Shown one piece after another: positions 1 to 13,990 of a stretch of DNA of 64,000 nt. The notes under the pieces were generated by a model. It did not search any database. It was not told the origin of the DNA and saw nothing but the letters and a program-made list of their open reading frames with translations. Source of the stretch: Punica granatum (lineage: Eukaryota; Streptophyta; Magnoliopsida; Myrtales; Lythraceae); assembly GCF_007655135.1 (NCBI RefSeq), contig NC_045128.1:15082230-15146229 (forward strand), written 5' to 3'. Both the position numbers and the translations under genes were made by a program. The stretch's first letter is position 1; each line of letters begins with the position of its first letter.

Positions 1-123
1 CCTCTCCTCCTCACCCTTCTAAGCTTGCGATAAATTTTGGGTTGTTCTTATTATTATTATTTTTTTTGGGAGTTTATTGCCTGATTTTTCTGGCTTTTTT
101 GCTTGTCTCCAACTGAAAAATAA

Positions 124-3816
<3,693 letters not shown>

Positions 3817-4176
3817 GCTATGACACGGACTATCGATTTTAGAATCCATGATTTTCAATGATTATATATATACATATGCTGGAACTATATGTGGTCATTG
3901 CGTTGGGATTACTGGATCAATATGCTCTTTTGTGAATCAAGAAGTGTGGATTTAAGCGAATTGGTCATTGCGATCATATTATTGTCTTGGATTTGGGTTC
4001 TCTGCTATAACGGTGGAGGCTACTCTTAGTTGAGAAGCCAACAGATGAAGAAAGGAATAAAACTTGCTTCTGCTTGATTCAACTTTGACATGCTTGCACA
4101 GGAAGCTGTGGTTCATTGTCCGTTACCAAATGAACATATGATGAATTATCGTTGCTTGTCTGTCTTGATGATGGAT
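3817..4176. other. OPR 3' flank / short intergenic space
   Basis: This follows the OPR stop codon and holds its likely 3' UTR, with TA-rich stretches (ATATATATACATATG near 3863). No coding signal was seen before the GH17 remnant that follows on the other strand. Confidence 0.5.
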
Positions 4177-4836
4177 CACTAGCCGAAAACCCGGTACATG
4201 GGTTCCCTGGTATTGTAGAAGAGAGTACCCAGTGTTGCTCTAACCCTTTGAGCTTAAGGTCCTCATTGAACATCGCGAAGATATGTCAGGTAAGGGTGCT
4301 AGAGGGCCTTCTTGGTGTCCCGGTTGCCTTTAAAAAAACTTCCAGATATTCCAATTGTAAGTCGCCGCAAGAGCCAGGGTCGTGAAGTTCCCATTGCCAG
4401 CAGAGGGCCAGCCGCTCTCAGAAACCAGGATGTCCACTGAAGACATGTTCACCTTTTCCGCTGCAGCATGGGTGGCATCCACCATAGCATGGAGAAGGTT
4501 TGAGTACTGATAGCCCTGGTCATGGACAAACGGACTGCGTGCAGTGAACTGAGCATAATCTAATCGCACCATCACCGGGTCCTTGACACCGTCACCAGGT
4601 CATCATACTGCTCACTTCGGGGGCTAAAGCACCTGCCGAGGGCGGGTAAGAATGTTTTAGGATTGACGTAAAGACCGACATAATGATGCCTATATCTCGC
4701 GGCGCTGGAAATGACGCTCCAGAAGTTCTGCATTGCTGGTACAGCATACTGACCAAGATCTCCAGGGACGACCTCATTCCCGACCGTTATGTAGATGACG
4801 TCGACGTCTGGGAAAGGTCTTACGTAAGTGTCGTAC
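4177..4836 (-). pseudogene. GH17 beta-1,3-glucanase, exon 2 of a disrupted gene
   Basis: The family hydrolyses 1,3-beta-glucan (callose or fungal wall) outside the cell. Read on the minus strand, the exon starts just after an AG acceptor at 4838-4837 with YDTYVRPFPDV. It continues through the catalytic-acid motif ITVGNEV, then YPPSAGAL in another frame, LDYAQFTA, and the nucleophile motif VSESGWPSAGNG, and ends EDLKLKGLEQHW near 4210. About 30 residues between YPPSAGA and LDYAQF are missing and the frame shifts at about 4590-4660, so it cannot encode a working enzyme. The matching exon 1 is not next door. It is most likely the same-strand fragment at 14995-15191, whose donor phase fits this acceptor exactly. 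The rest of the family sits at 23609 and 57532. Confidence 0.85.
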
Positions 4837-5034
4837 CTATTCAAACAGTCAACTATATTGTTAATTTCATCACTAATAGAAGTAATTAACTATAAAAATG
4901 CTGAATCAATTAACAGGACTTACATTAATTGAATGATTAAACTTCCATCAGGAGCCTTCTTAAAAGGAGGGATTACAGAGACTAATCAGAGGGTGTCAAG
5001 TTGCAGAAAGTCGGATGGTTGTCTGTAATGAAAT

Positions 5035-5215
5035 AATAAGAAATTTATTAAATAACAAGACACTTGTTATTTAATAAGAAACTTATTATTTTTTAATATA
5101 ATAAAATACTTGCTAAATAATAAAAAAACTTGTTATTTTATAAGAAACTTATTATTTTGAATATAACAAAACTCTTATTAAATAACAAGTTATGTTACTA
5201 AATAGCAAGGACCTT
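5035..5215. repeat. AT-rich imperfect tandem repeat next to the viral insert
   Basis: A unit of about 66 bp containing CTTGTTATTT, ATAAGAAACTTATTATTTT and AATATAA occurs at about 5063 and again at about 5129, with further decayed pieces to 5215. It lies immediately left of the caulimovirid remnant. Integrated caulimovirids are often reported in AT-rich surroundings, but a causal link is inference. Confidence 0.6.
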
Positions 5216-5439
5216 ATTTTTTTGGAGCATCCTTAAAAGTGCACATCTAAGATGCTCTGAATAGTAGACGCTCTTAATTGAATGATGCAAGCTCAGAAAC
5301 CAGATTGCGACTCTCTCTGGGATTCGAGCACCATCTCGGCCAACTTTCCCGACCACAAGCCTCTTGGAGAGACCACTTGAAAGAGAGAGGCCTACAAGGC
5401 CTTCACTGTTCTTTCCTTCATAGGAAGAACCACAGCCTA

Positions 5440-6470
5440 GGAAGTCTAGTTTTGTGGAATTATGGGAAAATGCGAGACATGCTACAGAAGCAGCAAGAAG
5501 AAGATAGGAAAAGAAGAATGAGGTTTATGAAACTCCTACCCAGGTTCCATCTGCCTCTAAGCCACTTGAAGAAAAGAAGAAGGATGGAGATGATGAAGAA
5601 GAAGACACACATGGAGTCTTCATGGTTTTCCCTAAGGAAAATCTTCTTAGTTCCTTTCTCAAGGAACACTGTCAAGATGATCAAATGTTAGTCAAAGATG
5701 ATTCGTCTGAATCAGCTACTCAGCTACAGATGAGGAATCTGAGACCTCTCACAGAGACGAAGATTCAGAATATTCATGGGAGACAGTAGACTCTTATCCC
5801 CCAGTTAAGATGATGGGTAGGGGAGAAGGAGTTGGCTCATATGATGAAGTCCAATCTCAAGTGGCGGATACCCCACCAGCAGCAACAGTAGCAACACCAT
5901 CCAAAGGGAATCTCGTCTTTACCTTAGACGATATCCCCTATTCTAGGTAGCCGGACAGACTCCAGGAGTTCCTGGTTTACCTCACCACTCGAGCACTCAC
6001 CAATGACAGCAACCGTGATCTTATGTCCGACTTCGTATCTCGGTTTATTGGGACATTACGAAACTGGTGGATTAGTTTAGGAGAGCAGGATCAGCTCCAG
6101 TTCCTCATAAAGAGCCTTGCAAAAGCGATCCATATTCTGCATGTGTTCTTTGTAGGAAATCCTGATGATATCAAAGAGCTCAAACAAAGAGAGTTCTTTG
6201 AAAGGAAGTGTTGTTCATACAAGAGGAAACATCTAAACTTGCACTTCAAGCACATGGTTTGGTTGTTCTATGAGCTTGGTGCTGATATCTCCCTAAAGCA
6301 GGTTTTCCTCTCCTCCATTCCTGCATCACTAGCAGAAGCAATTGAAAGAGCACTCTAGGTAAGAAGAAAAAGGGTCATTGACTGCACGGTTGGAGAAATA
6401 CAACAGGAGATCCATGTGGCTTTCGAAGAGCTTGCAAGAAGAAAGAAGTTATAAAGGAAGTCCTAAGGAG
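5440..6470 (+). pseudogene. Caulimovirid capsid-like region (broken)
   Basis: An acidic, Glu/Asp/Lys-rich stretch (about 5560-5690) precedes a capsid-core-like segment at 6023-6358 containing FIGTLRNWW, EFFERKCCSYKRK and ADISLKQVFLSSIP. These words resemble the conserved core of caulimovirid coat proteins. The frame changes between 5700 and 6020. A TAG at 6356-6358 cuts the core where a CAG would continue it, and coding-like text (VRRKRVIDC) follows in the same frame. The capsid role comes from family resemblance and from position just before the zinc knuckle. Confidence 0.75.
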
Positions 6471-6639
6471 AGATAAGTCAATGGAAAGAGGTTGCAAGCG
6501 GCCTGAGTTGTACGTCAAATGCTCTGGCAGAGACAAGGACTGCAGCTGCTCAATAAGAAAAAGAAGTATTATAAGAAGTGGAAATTCTCCAAGGCCAAGT
6601 CCAGAATATAAATCCTAAGGAAGAAGAAGAGGTTTGGAA

Positions 6640-8370
6640 AGAAGTATAAATCATCGAGGTGCTACCTCTATAATCGGCCTGGCCACTTCACCAAGAACTG
6701 TCCAAGAACCCCGAAGAAAGGAATGAAGCTAGTCCAGTAGTTGGAAACTGCCATAGGAATTTCCTTGGAGAAAGATGATGTGGAGTCACTCTTCTCCTTG
6801 GATGAAGAAGTTGGACCATCGTCCATCGCGGCTTTGGAAGTTCTGACAGATTCTGACTCTAGTTTTTATGAGTTCGAGTCTGATACCTGGGATATGGCGG
6901 TTGAGGATATTGAAGGAATTAACATAGTAAACTCAGTTCCTCACGTTCTAGTCTTGGTTTATACGTCAAAATACTCGAAGCCTATCAAGGTTATTGCGTT
7001 CCTAGACACTGGAGCCGCCCAAACCATCATGAACCTGGAGGTTTTGCCACAACAGTGCTGGAAGCCATTCACAAAGTATTTCAGCACTGCCTCCAGTGAG
7101 GTGTTATCTACCCACCTCATTAGCTGACCCATTAAGATCCAGTTCTTTCCTGGTTGTTTTCTCATCACTAGGGTACTGGGTTCAACATTGCTTAGGAAAG
7201 ACATAGTAGTTGGCTGGGATATAATCAATAAGGTAAACAAGCTCATAATGATGCCAGAAGGGGTCCGTTTTAAGCACTACTTTTAGCCGTATGTGTAAAT
7301 CCCTCTACTCTTCATGGCGCTGGAAGATGAAGTCAAGCAAATCCTTGAAGGACTGGTCCAGGACTTAAAGTAACAGTCTTGTGCGAACTCTCATCAGGAG
7401 TTCCTCAAGAAGTGTCCTCAACCTCTATGGAAAAATGAGCAGTTCTTTGTGAGGCTGCCATTCAAGAAGAATGAGGACATTAATCCTACCAAGGCCAGTC
7501 ACTCAGGAATGAACCTTGAGCACCAGCGACTTGCCTTCGCCGAATGTACAGAATTGCTCCAGCAAGACCTCATTGAGCCCTCTGATGCACCATGGGTATG
7601 TGAGGCTTTCTAGGTTAACAAGCGATCAGAGTAAGTCAGAGGAAAGCTGCGGCTGGTTATTAATTACCAGCCCTTCAACCATTTCCTGTAAGATGATAAA
7701 TTTCTATTGCCTAATAAGTAAGCCCTCTTCACCAGCCTCTCTGAGGCAAAGGTATTCTCAAAGTTTGATCTGATGGTGGGCTTTTGGCAACTCGAGATCC
7801 ATCCAGAAGATAGACCCAAGACTGGATTTTGTATCTCCAATGTCCATTTCCAGTGGAAAGTCATGCCGTTTAGACTCAAGACGTCGCCATCACTGTTCCA
7901 GAAAGCCATGTGTCGGGTCTTTACTCCTATCATAGATCATACCCCTGTATACATTGACGACATCTTTCTGTTCAGCCCAATAGAAGAGGCCCATGTCCGG
8001 TTGCTCCAAAGATTCTCAGATATTGTCCAGAAGTATGGAATCACGCTCTCCGAGAAAAAGATGGTAGTTGGCCAACGAGAAATCAATTTCCTTGGCATGC
8101 AGCTTGCCAATGGCTAACACCAGCCAGAACCGCATGTGGCCCAAGAATTGCTCAAGTACCCTGAGGAGTCACTGACCAAGAAACATGTCCAATAATTTGT
8201 TGGAATGGTGAACTATCTTATGGATTTCCTTCCAAAGATAGCCAAGCTCACTCGGTCATTAGAAAAGATGTTAAAGAAGGATGCCCCTGCTTGGGGACCT
8301 ACTCAAACTAAGGCGATCAAGGAGCTAAAGGCTTAATTACAATCCCTGCCTCCACTCCAGATCCCTTCTA
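6640..8370 (+). pseudogene. Caulimovirid zinc knuckle, aspartic protease and reverse transcriptase (broken)
   Basis: The zinc knuckle at 6660-6701 reads C-YLY-NRPGH-FTKN-C, so the second Cys of C-X2-C-X4-H-X4-C is replaced by Tyr. The protease active site AFLDTGAAQTIMN is at about 6990-7035. The RT region has LRLVINYQPFN, FSKFDLMVGFWQLEIHPEDRPKT (split here for length) and the catalytic VYIDDIFLFS at about 7947. From 6741 to 8336 the frame stays open in phase, but 11 stop codons interrupt it: 7125 (TGA), 7284 (TAG), 7296, 7371 (TAA), 7611 (TAG), 7632, 7689, 7719, 8115, 8193 and 8334 (TAA). A one-base frameshift follows at about 8370-8385. The catalytic residues visible in RT and protease are otherwise intact. 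Confidence 0.88.
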
Positions 8371-8384
8371 TAGGAAAAAGATCC

Positions 8385-8752
8385 TCCAGACAGATGCAAG
8401 TGACAAGTACTGGGGAGCGGTCCTAATTGAAGAAGTTCACGAAAAATGTCACATCTGTGGATATAGGAGCGGAAGGTTCAAGTCGTCAAAACAGCACTAT
8501 CACTCCACTTTCAAGGAAATCCTGGCGGTTATGAATGGGATAAAGAAGTTCGAATTTCACCTCGTTGGACATAGGTTTCTGGTGGAAATGTATATGTCTA
8601 GCTTCCCCAAGATGCTGCAGTTCAAGCAGAAGCAACTACCTCACCCTCAACTGCTTAGGTAGGCAGAATGGTTTTCTAAGTTTGACTTTGAGGTCAAACA
8701 CATCAAGAGGAAATACAACACGCTAGCGGACTTCTTGTTAAGGAAGGAATAA
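8385..8752 (+). pseudogene. Caulimovirid RNase H domain (broken)
   Basis: It continues from the RT after a frameshift. The first catalytic Asp is in LQTDASDKYWGAVL at about 8388 and the Glu in FKEILAVMNGIKKFEFHL at about 8515. The next conserved position, normally an Asp before MSSFP, reads FLVEMYMSSFP, so that residue looks lost. TAG at 8660-8662 replaces a Trp codon in LLR-x-AEWFSKFDFEVKH. The frame ends at TAA 8750-8752 after ADFLLRKE. In the family this domain removes RNA from the RNA/DNA hybrid during replication. Confidence 0.8.
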
Positions 8753-9276
8753 GCACATATACGACAGACTCTGTAGGTTTTGCCTGTTATCTGCATGTTC
8801 ACCACCCTGCAGGCATAGAACCAAGCTGCAAGCGTCCACTGGAGAAGCCCTGGAAGAATTAGGGGAGATATTCCCCTTGAAGTCTCAAGCTTAGTAAAAG
8901 AAAGAAGATTTCTAGTAGAAACTCGCAACCTCTCTGGCATTATCAATGGAGGATATTACGATATCATGGAGGACTCAACCTCCTACCTTTCGATATGCAT
9001 CATCAATACCCTTTCATCCACCCATTCATACACTCTGGAATTGCACCATACCCTGAGGACATGAAATGGTTGTACTGGTAATTGTCCACTACTACCATAG
9101 GCATCCAATTTGAACTGGAAAGAATCCTCAGATTTCTCGGGCACAACTCTACAGTCAATGACATGATCAGCTATCCTACTAAAACAAAGAATTCAGATAC
9201 TCATTTTATCCAGTTCCTAGAATGATTTAAACAACTTCAGGAGTAGGAAGCCATTTTTACCCGAGAAGCTAAAAGA

Positions 9277-9835
9277 GTGCAAGCACTACCACAAATGGAC
9301 AGGCACATCATTGTACTGTTCCACCAAACGTGGTACGTGAGTGGTCTTAGAAGAGGAAGAACTTCACAAGCACAAGGGGAACCATCAGAATTCCAACGGA
9401 ATTACTTCTCAAAAGTCTGGAAGACTTTAGTCACAATATCCGCGATGACGAGCATGAATACCGAGAATTTCAAAGGATCATCTGTGAAAAGATGGTGTAG
9501 TTCCAAGGGTTATATGGCCACCGGCTCAAGTTCCAATGGCATGGGACTATCCGAAGGATTATCGGGGCACCAAGATTATTATTGAGCAGGTGTTGAAGGA
9601 GTATAATGAAGAACACCCTATTCCTCCCATTGACTCTCAAGACCCATATTCACCTGACCTAGAAGCACTTATGCAGCTGGACATTGACCTAGCAATTGAC
9701 TCTCCAGTCCATCCACCAAGCCAAGCAGTAGAAGATCAACCCAGCGTAAGCTCCCAAGCACTCCAGAATTCTGACCAAGCAGGCCCCAGTTCACATGCTA
9801 ACTTGCAGGACCTAGACAGCTAGCCTCAACCCGTT
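9277..9835 (+). pseudogene. Distal caulimovirid-associated reading frame, function unknown
   Basis: Downstream of RNase H, two overlapping frames (9277-9585, then 9536-9823) appear to be one coding stretch with a frameshift near 9540-9580. The second half encodes an acidic, Pro/Ser/Gln-rich tail (PIPPIDSQDPYSPDLEALM, then SVSSQALQNSDQAGPSSH). Some florendovirus-like elements carry an extra frame at this place. I do not recognise a domain and propose no function. Confidence 0.45.
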
Positions 9836-10156
9836 CTACCTACACCTTTACACGACATTGATTTTTAGGGTGATCTAACAGAATACGACATCATCTGGGC
9901 ACTATACAAGATAGATCGATGGAAATGGAAAAGAGCACTAGGAAGCGACTATAGTAGCGACAACAACAAACAAAATCTGGCTTGTCACCATAATAGTATT
10001 TTTCTTGTATGCTTTATTAAAAGATATTAGCTTTAAGCGACCACGAGCCATTGTCTTTATGTGTCAGTTGTAATCAGCCCATGATTATCGACCAATCCTG
10101 CCGGCTACTAGAAAATATATAGTTACTATGTTTGTCTGTAATCTCTGAGCTTCGCC

Positions 10157-10565
10157 TATAAAATGCGAGCTGCCTTCTCAGTTGTAATTGGATCAGAACA
10201 AGCTCAACAAAATCTCTCTTCAGCAAATACTCTCCATGTTATACTAAATTGCTCTCTTTTGGGCTAAGGGTTTTAGGGTTCGATGTAGTTCTTTAATACC
10301 AGGAACTGACTTCAAGTATGCTCTGTGTTTGCCTCGTATGAGGATCTTGCACATCAGAAATAATGTCGCTCAGATATGCGATCCGAGGTAATTTTAGGGA
10401 ATTAGTAGTATTAACGGCTTAGGTCCTATGAGTCTGTGACGGAGTGCGTGCTTTGCCCAGGAGAGGTGTTAAAGCTCGATTAGGCGCATGGTCACTGATG
10501 CCTCTAGGCCTATGTCATTAATCCTATTGCATTTTTCTAGTCTCACCTAGAATTGGTATCAAAGC
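10157..10565 (+). promoter_or_regulatory. Viral promoter region and tRNA-Met primer-binding site
   Basis: TATAAAATG at 10157 lies in the non-coding gap between the distal frame and the movement-protein region, as expected for the pregenomic promoter. TTGGTATCAAAGC at 10553-10565 matches the plant initiator-tRNA-Met primer site (usual form TGGTATCAGAGC, one change). In caulimovirids this site sets position 1 of the genome map, so the integrated copy is opened elsewhere. Confidence 0.75.
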
Positions 10566-10621
10566 ATGTATTTGTTGAATTACTGAAGAACTCTTACCAT
10601 GAAACCTAGAGTTCACTCACC

Positions 10622-11472
10622 ATGACTACATCTCTAGCCACTACTCCTTCAACTATAGACGTTACCCTTTCTGTAGAGACTCTTCACCGGAAGTCTTTCG
10701 GAAGTAAACTAGACCCCCTCTATAAGGTATCTTACCTCAGTGAGGACGATAAGATCTTCTCTACCGACCTCCCTATCATCAATCCATACATAGCCTTCTT
10801 TAACCAACCCACTTTCTCTCCTATCAAAAGCATCCGACAGCTCATCTGTTAGTCCCCTCACCAGGTCAAGGGATACGTTCAGTCAACCAGGTTTGACCAA
10901 CATCGTATTCAGGCCTCTGAAGTTGAGCAATTTGTGACTCTCCAAATCCCTTTAGAGTTTTCATGACAGTGGATCTCTCAGAGGTATACTCATATGCACT
11001 TCAGTGCAATCTGACTTGCCCTCAATTACATGGCAGGAAAGGTTTGCCCGTTGTGGCATGCATGGCTTTGCTGGACACTAGATTTTTGGAGTACCAACAT
11101 ACCTGTACATGGACGATAGAGACTACCCTCATCGTGGGGACAGTCTTTGTCACCATTTTCCCCAACTTCAATATGGCTCTCTCAAATCCGCAGTTTTTGA
11201 CAACCCTCAAGGTCCAGCTCCATATCACTAGAGCCCCACAGGTTCAAGATTCTGTGGTGGCCACCCTTCATTACTAGATGGCCTATCGGGTCCAGAACCA
11301 CACTTTGGATCTCTCTCTTTCAGGGTCTGAAGAGGCCCTCATCATCTTGGTGGACTCCATGAATGCTCCCCCTTGCATCCATGTCCCCAGACAGATCTCC
11401 AGAGTTGACCTTGTGAAACTACTCCCTAAGAACTGGGTTATAAACTACAAGCATCTTCACCAGAACGCTTAG
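10622..11472 (+). pseudogene. Caulimovirid movement-protein region (broken)
   Basis: The frame opens with ATG at 10622 (MTTSLATTPS), 57 bases after the primer site, and meets TAG at about 10850. After a frameshift near 10963 it continues in one phase through LEYQHTCTWTIET, FNMALSNPQFLTTL, TLDLSLSGSEEALIILVDS and LLPKNWVINYKHLH. The layout and these words fit the 30K-type movement protein that carries virus between cells. TAG stops at 11275 and 11470 stand where a Gln codon would keep the frame. Identification rests on position plus family resemblance. Confidence 0.7.
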
Positions 11473-11586
11473 CGTATCCAGTCCTCGAAGCCAAAGTTTG
11501 GACAAAAGCCTGACGGAAAAGTCGTAATCACCTTCGACCACCGCCATGTCCAAAACCCAGAGCCATTCGCCCCTCCTATGTTCTAA

Positions 11587-12460
11587 ATCATGATGATGAT
11601 GCAGCCAGAAGATGAAGGGCTGTGTGACAACCCAATGGTGCAGAAGCAGATGCCACCCATTCACTCATTTATGAGTAATGTGATGCTGGTGTACTTCTTC
11701 CGAGAACCACGGGGGAAACACTGCTATTGGGATGCCTGTAATTGTGGCGACTTTGATATCTGCTACAGGAAGAAGCGAAAAGAACCTTCTTGTTTTGAGG
11801 AGGCTAAGAAGAATATAGATCCCAGGCCAAACAGGGATGCAGATGCAAGTTTATCTACCTTCAAGAAAATGAATGTGCTACCCTGCTACAAGTTCATTCT
11901 CAAGTGGGTAAGAAAGTAGAAGTGGGAGAATTCCGAAGAAATTCGGGACTATCTCAAAGGTATGGTGCCAACCTCACTCACTGAAAGGCTTGTCTACAAG
12001 ATGGAGCAGAAAGGCGAAATAGTTGCTATTCCACAAGCAACTCTTGCCTGTATGTTCCCCCCAACCTGGCCAAACTATGAAGAGCAGTTCCCACAATTGG
12101 GAAATTTTACAAACGGTGAAGGGAGGCATACCCATACCTTCAAAGTTCCTAATCTAACCGGTTGTCACAAATAAGAAAGAACCAAATCAGTTACCTCCAG
12201 GGAGGCTGTCCTCAACTAGAAGTTAGAGAATGCCATATCTCAAAACCTTTTCCTCTCTTCCATTGGAATTAAAGTGGACCTACTTACAACTAGGGTCAAC
12301 TAGCTTGATACCAAGGTTGACATACACCATCATGAGATGCAGTCACTCCTCCAAGTGCTACAAAAGAGACTTAAAGAAGATCCATGATGCCCCTCCTGTC
12401 TCCTACTTCCAGATTGACCTAGATAGAAAGGAGGAAGAGATTTGCAAGCTCTCATAATGT
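11587..12460 (+). pseudogene. Caulimovirid linker between movement protein and capsid (broken, ends at insert edge)
   Basis: It continues in the frame of the movement-protein region. Recognisable text includes GKHCYWDACNCGDFDICYRK (Cys/His-rich, role unknown), then TFKVPNLTG, then a heptad-like stretch IGIKVDLLTTRVN-x-LDTKVD at about 12270-12320 that looks like a coiled coil. Stops at 11584, 11917, 12172, about 12211 and about 12292 interrupt it. The viral text fades at about 12460. The next viral domain, the capsid, is at the other end of the insert (5440), which supports integration from a circle. Confidence 0.65.
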
Positions 12461-12568
12461 GTTACATAAATCAAAACAACAAACAAATGATGGTCTGCAT
12501 GACTTGCAACTGTTAAAGAAAACCATCTACAAGCTGCATTGGTGGAATTGATTTCTTGATAGTATAAG

Positions 12569-12972
12569 GTCTCGTTTGATGCGTGAGAATGGAATGAAAT
12601 AGAAATGAATGGATTTTATATTGGGAAATGTAATGATACCGAGTGAAAATTTATGATTTTTTTAATAATCATTATCAAATGAAGGAATATAATTATAATA
12701 TTAAACTTATTTACCAAGATATCAAATTATAGATATTTTTAGATATATAAATTAAAAGAACATATATGATACTTCACAACAAATAGCATGAAATGAGGGA
12801 ATTTCTTTTTAAAGAGAATGCTCATTCCATCAAAATGATGGAAAAATATGATCATAAGGGAATGCCCTTTCCAACTATCACAAGTGACACTATATAAGAA
12901 AATGAAGTGAAATGAACAAATGAGCATTTCATTCCATACAATACCATTCTATTCCCGCCTACCAAACGTGAC
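12569..12972. repeat. MITE with imperfect terminal inverted repeats
   Basis: The left end GTCTCGTTTGATGCG...ATGGAATG pairs with the right end CATTCTATTCC...CCAAACGTGAC read backwards. It is about 404 bp, AT-rich and non-coding, with GGAATG/CATTCC words inside each end. The superfamily is not decided because no clear target duplication was found. Confidence 0.6.
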
Positions 12973-13067
12973 TATTTCTGGTAGTGTAGAACCAAATTGA
13001 AGCGGAATGGAATTCGCAAGAAAATGAACTGGTAAATAATAAACTGGTTAAAGAATGATAAAGATTA

Positions 13068-13990
13068 GCATATGTTTGTTTGAAATTAATTTTAGGTGTT
13101 AAAAATTTAAGATCTTAACACGAAAGTGCTTAATTGATTAAATAAAACATGTTGGTTGAGTAAATATTATAAGTGCTGAAATTATATTTATATAGTTACC
13201 CAATACTTTAAATTTTTTCACTTTTGGCCCACATCTTATTATAAAATTTTAAAAATAACAGAATATTGAAAATATAACAATAAAGTTGTAAAATAAAAAA
13301 GGAATTAAGGTTTGGATCAAGAACGGAGGGGACAGTGTTGCCCACCATCGTCCTAGGTGAGGTTGCTAGCCACACCAGCAGTCGCCAGCAACCTCGCTTG
13401 AGCAACAGTGGTCGAGATTAGAGCTACCACTGCTTGGGAATCGAGGATTGAGTCAGAGGGCATCAACGATCTCATTTGGTGCTGAGGAAGCATGTTTTGG
13501 AGTCCCCACAGCTCTAATTCCGAGTCCCTCTTTTTCTTCGATTTTGAAGAGAGAGAGAGAGAGAGAGAGATTTCAGATGGTGGTGATTTCGATCGTAGCC
13601 ACCACTGCCCAGGCGAGGTCTTATCCTGGGCGATTGTTGCCAGATCGGAGCCACCACTGCCCCTTCCCTTAAATTGCCATACCCCCTCCCTCCATCTCTT
13701 TCTCTAACCTTTTGCGATAAAATCAGAAAATGGGATCAAATTGCGATTACGGAAAACTTAGGGGAACCGCTGCAAATATGAGAAAATGATCCCACCTGAC
13801 TGATTCAGCCATTAAGTGCTTAATCATTAAGTAGGTCCTCGTTACTAATCATTAAAAGCCTTTTTTTTTTACTTAAGTCTATTAAATTAAGTCATTTTTT
13901 TTGTTATATTCATCAAACAAGCTGAATAAATTTAAGTGTTGAAAATTAATTTTTATAATTTAATTTGAGTTATCGAGCACACACTTAGTT
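13068..13990. other. Unclassified repeat-like block with a GA microsatellite
   Basis: AT-rich flanks containing AAATTAATTTT and TTAAGTGTTGAAAATT enclose a GC-richer core (about 13320-13680) with short CCACCACTGCC words and a (GA)n tract at about 13548-13570. Short open frames here have no recognisable protein. The layout of AT-rich ends around a GC-rich core suggests a transposon, but I could not define its ends. Confidence 0.35.

Larger units (their letters stand above)
5270..12460 (+). mobile_element. Endogenous caulimovirid (reverse-transcribing DNA virus remnant), circularly permuted
   Basis: Domains read left to right on the plus strand are: acidic linker and capsid-like region, zinc knuckle, aspartic protease, reverse transcriptase, RNase H, a distal reading frame, a non-coding promoter region with a tRNA-Met primer site, the movement-protein region, and then a linker that stops where the left end begins. 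This is one circular genome opened between movement protein and capsid. The length of about 7.2 kb is close to the usual 7-8 kb of the family. The order MP-CP-protease-RT-RNase H in one long frame points to a petuvirus- or florendovirus-like group. Many in-frame stops and several frameshifts make every gene non-functional. Each part is annotated separately. Both outer ends are approximate. Confidence 0.87.

Noticed and set aside
5270..12460. A potentially active virus copy
   Set aside because: Every gene carries multiple stops or frameshifts, the zinc knuckle lacks a Cys and RNase H seems to lack a catalytic Asp.
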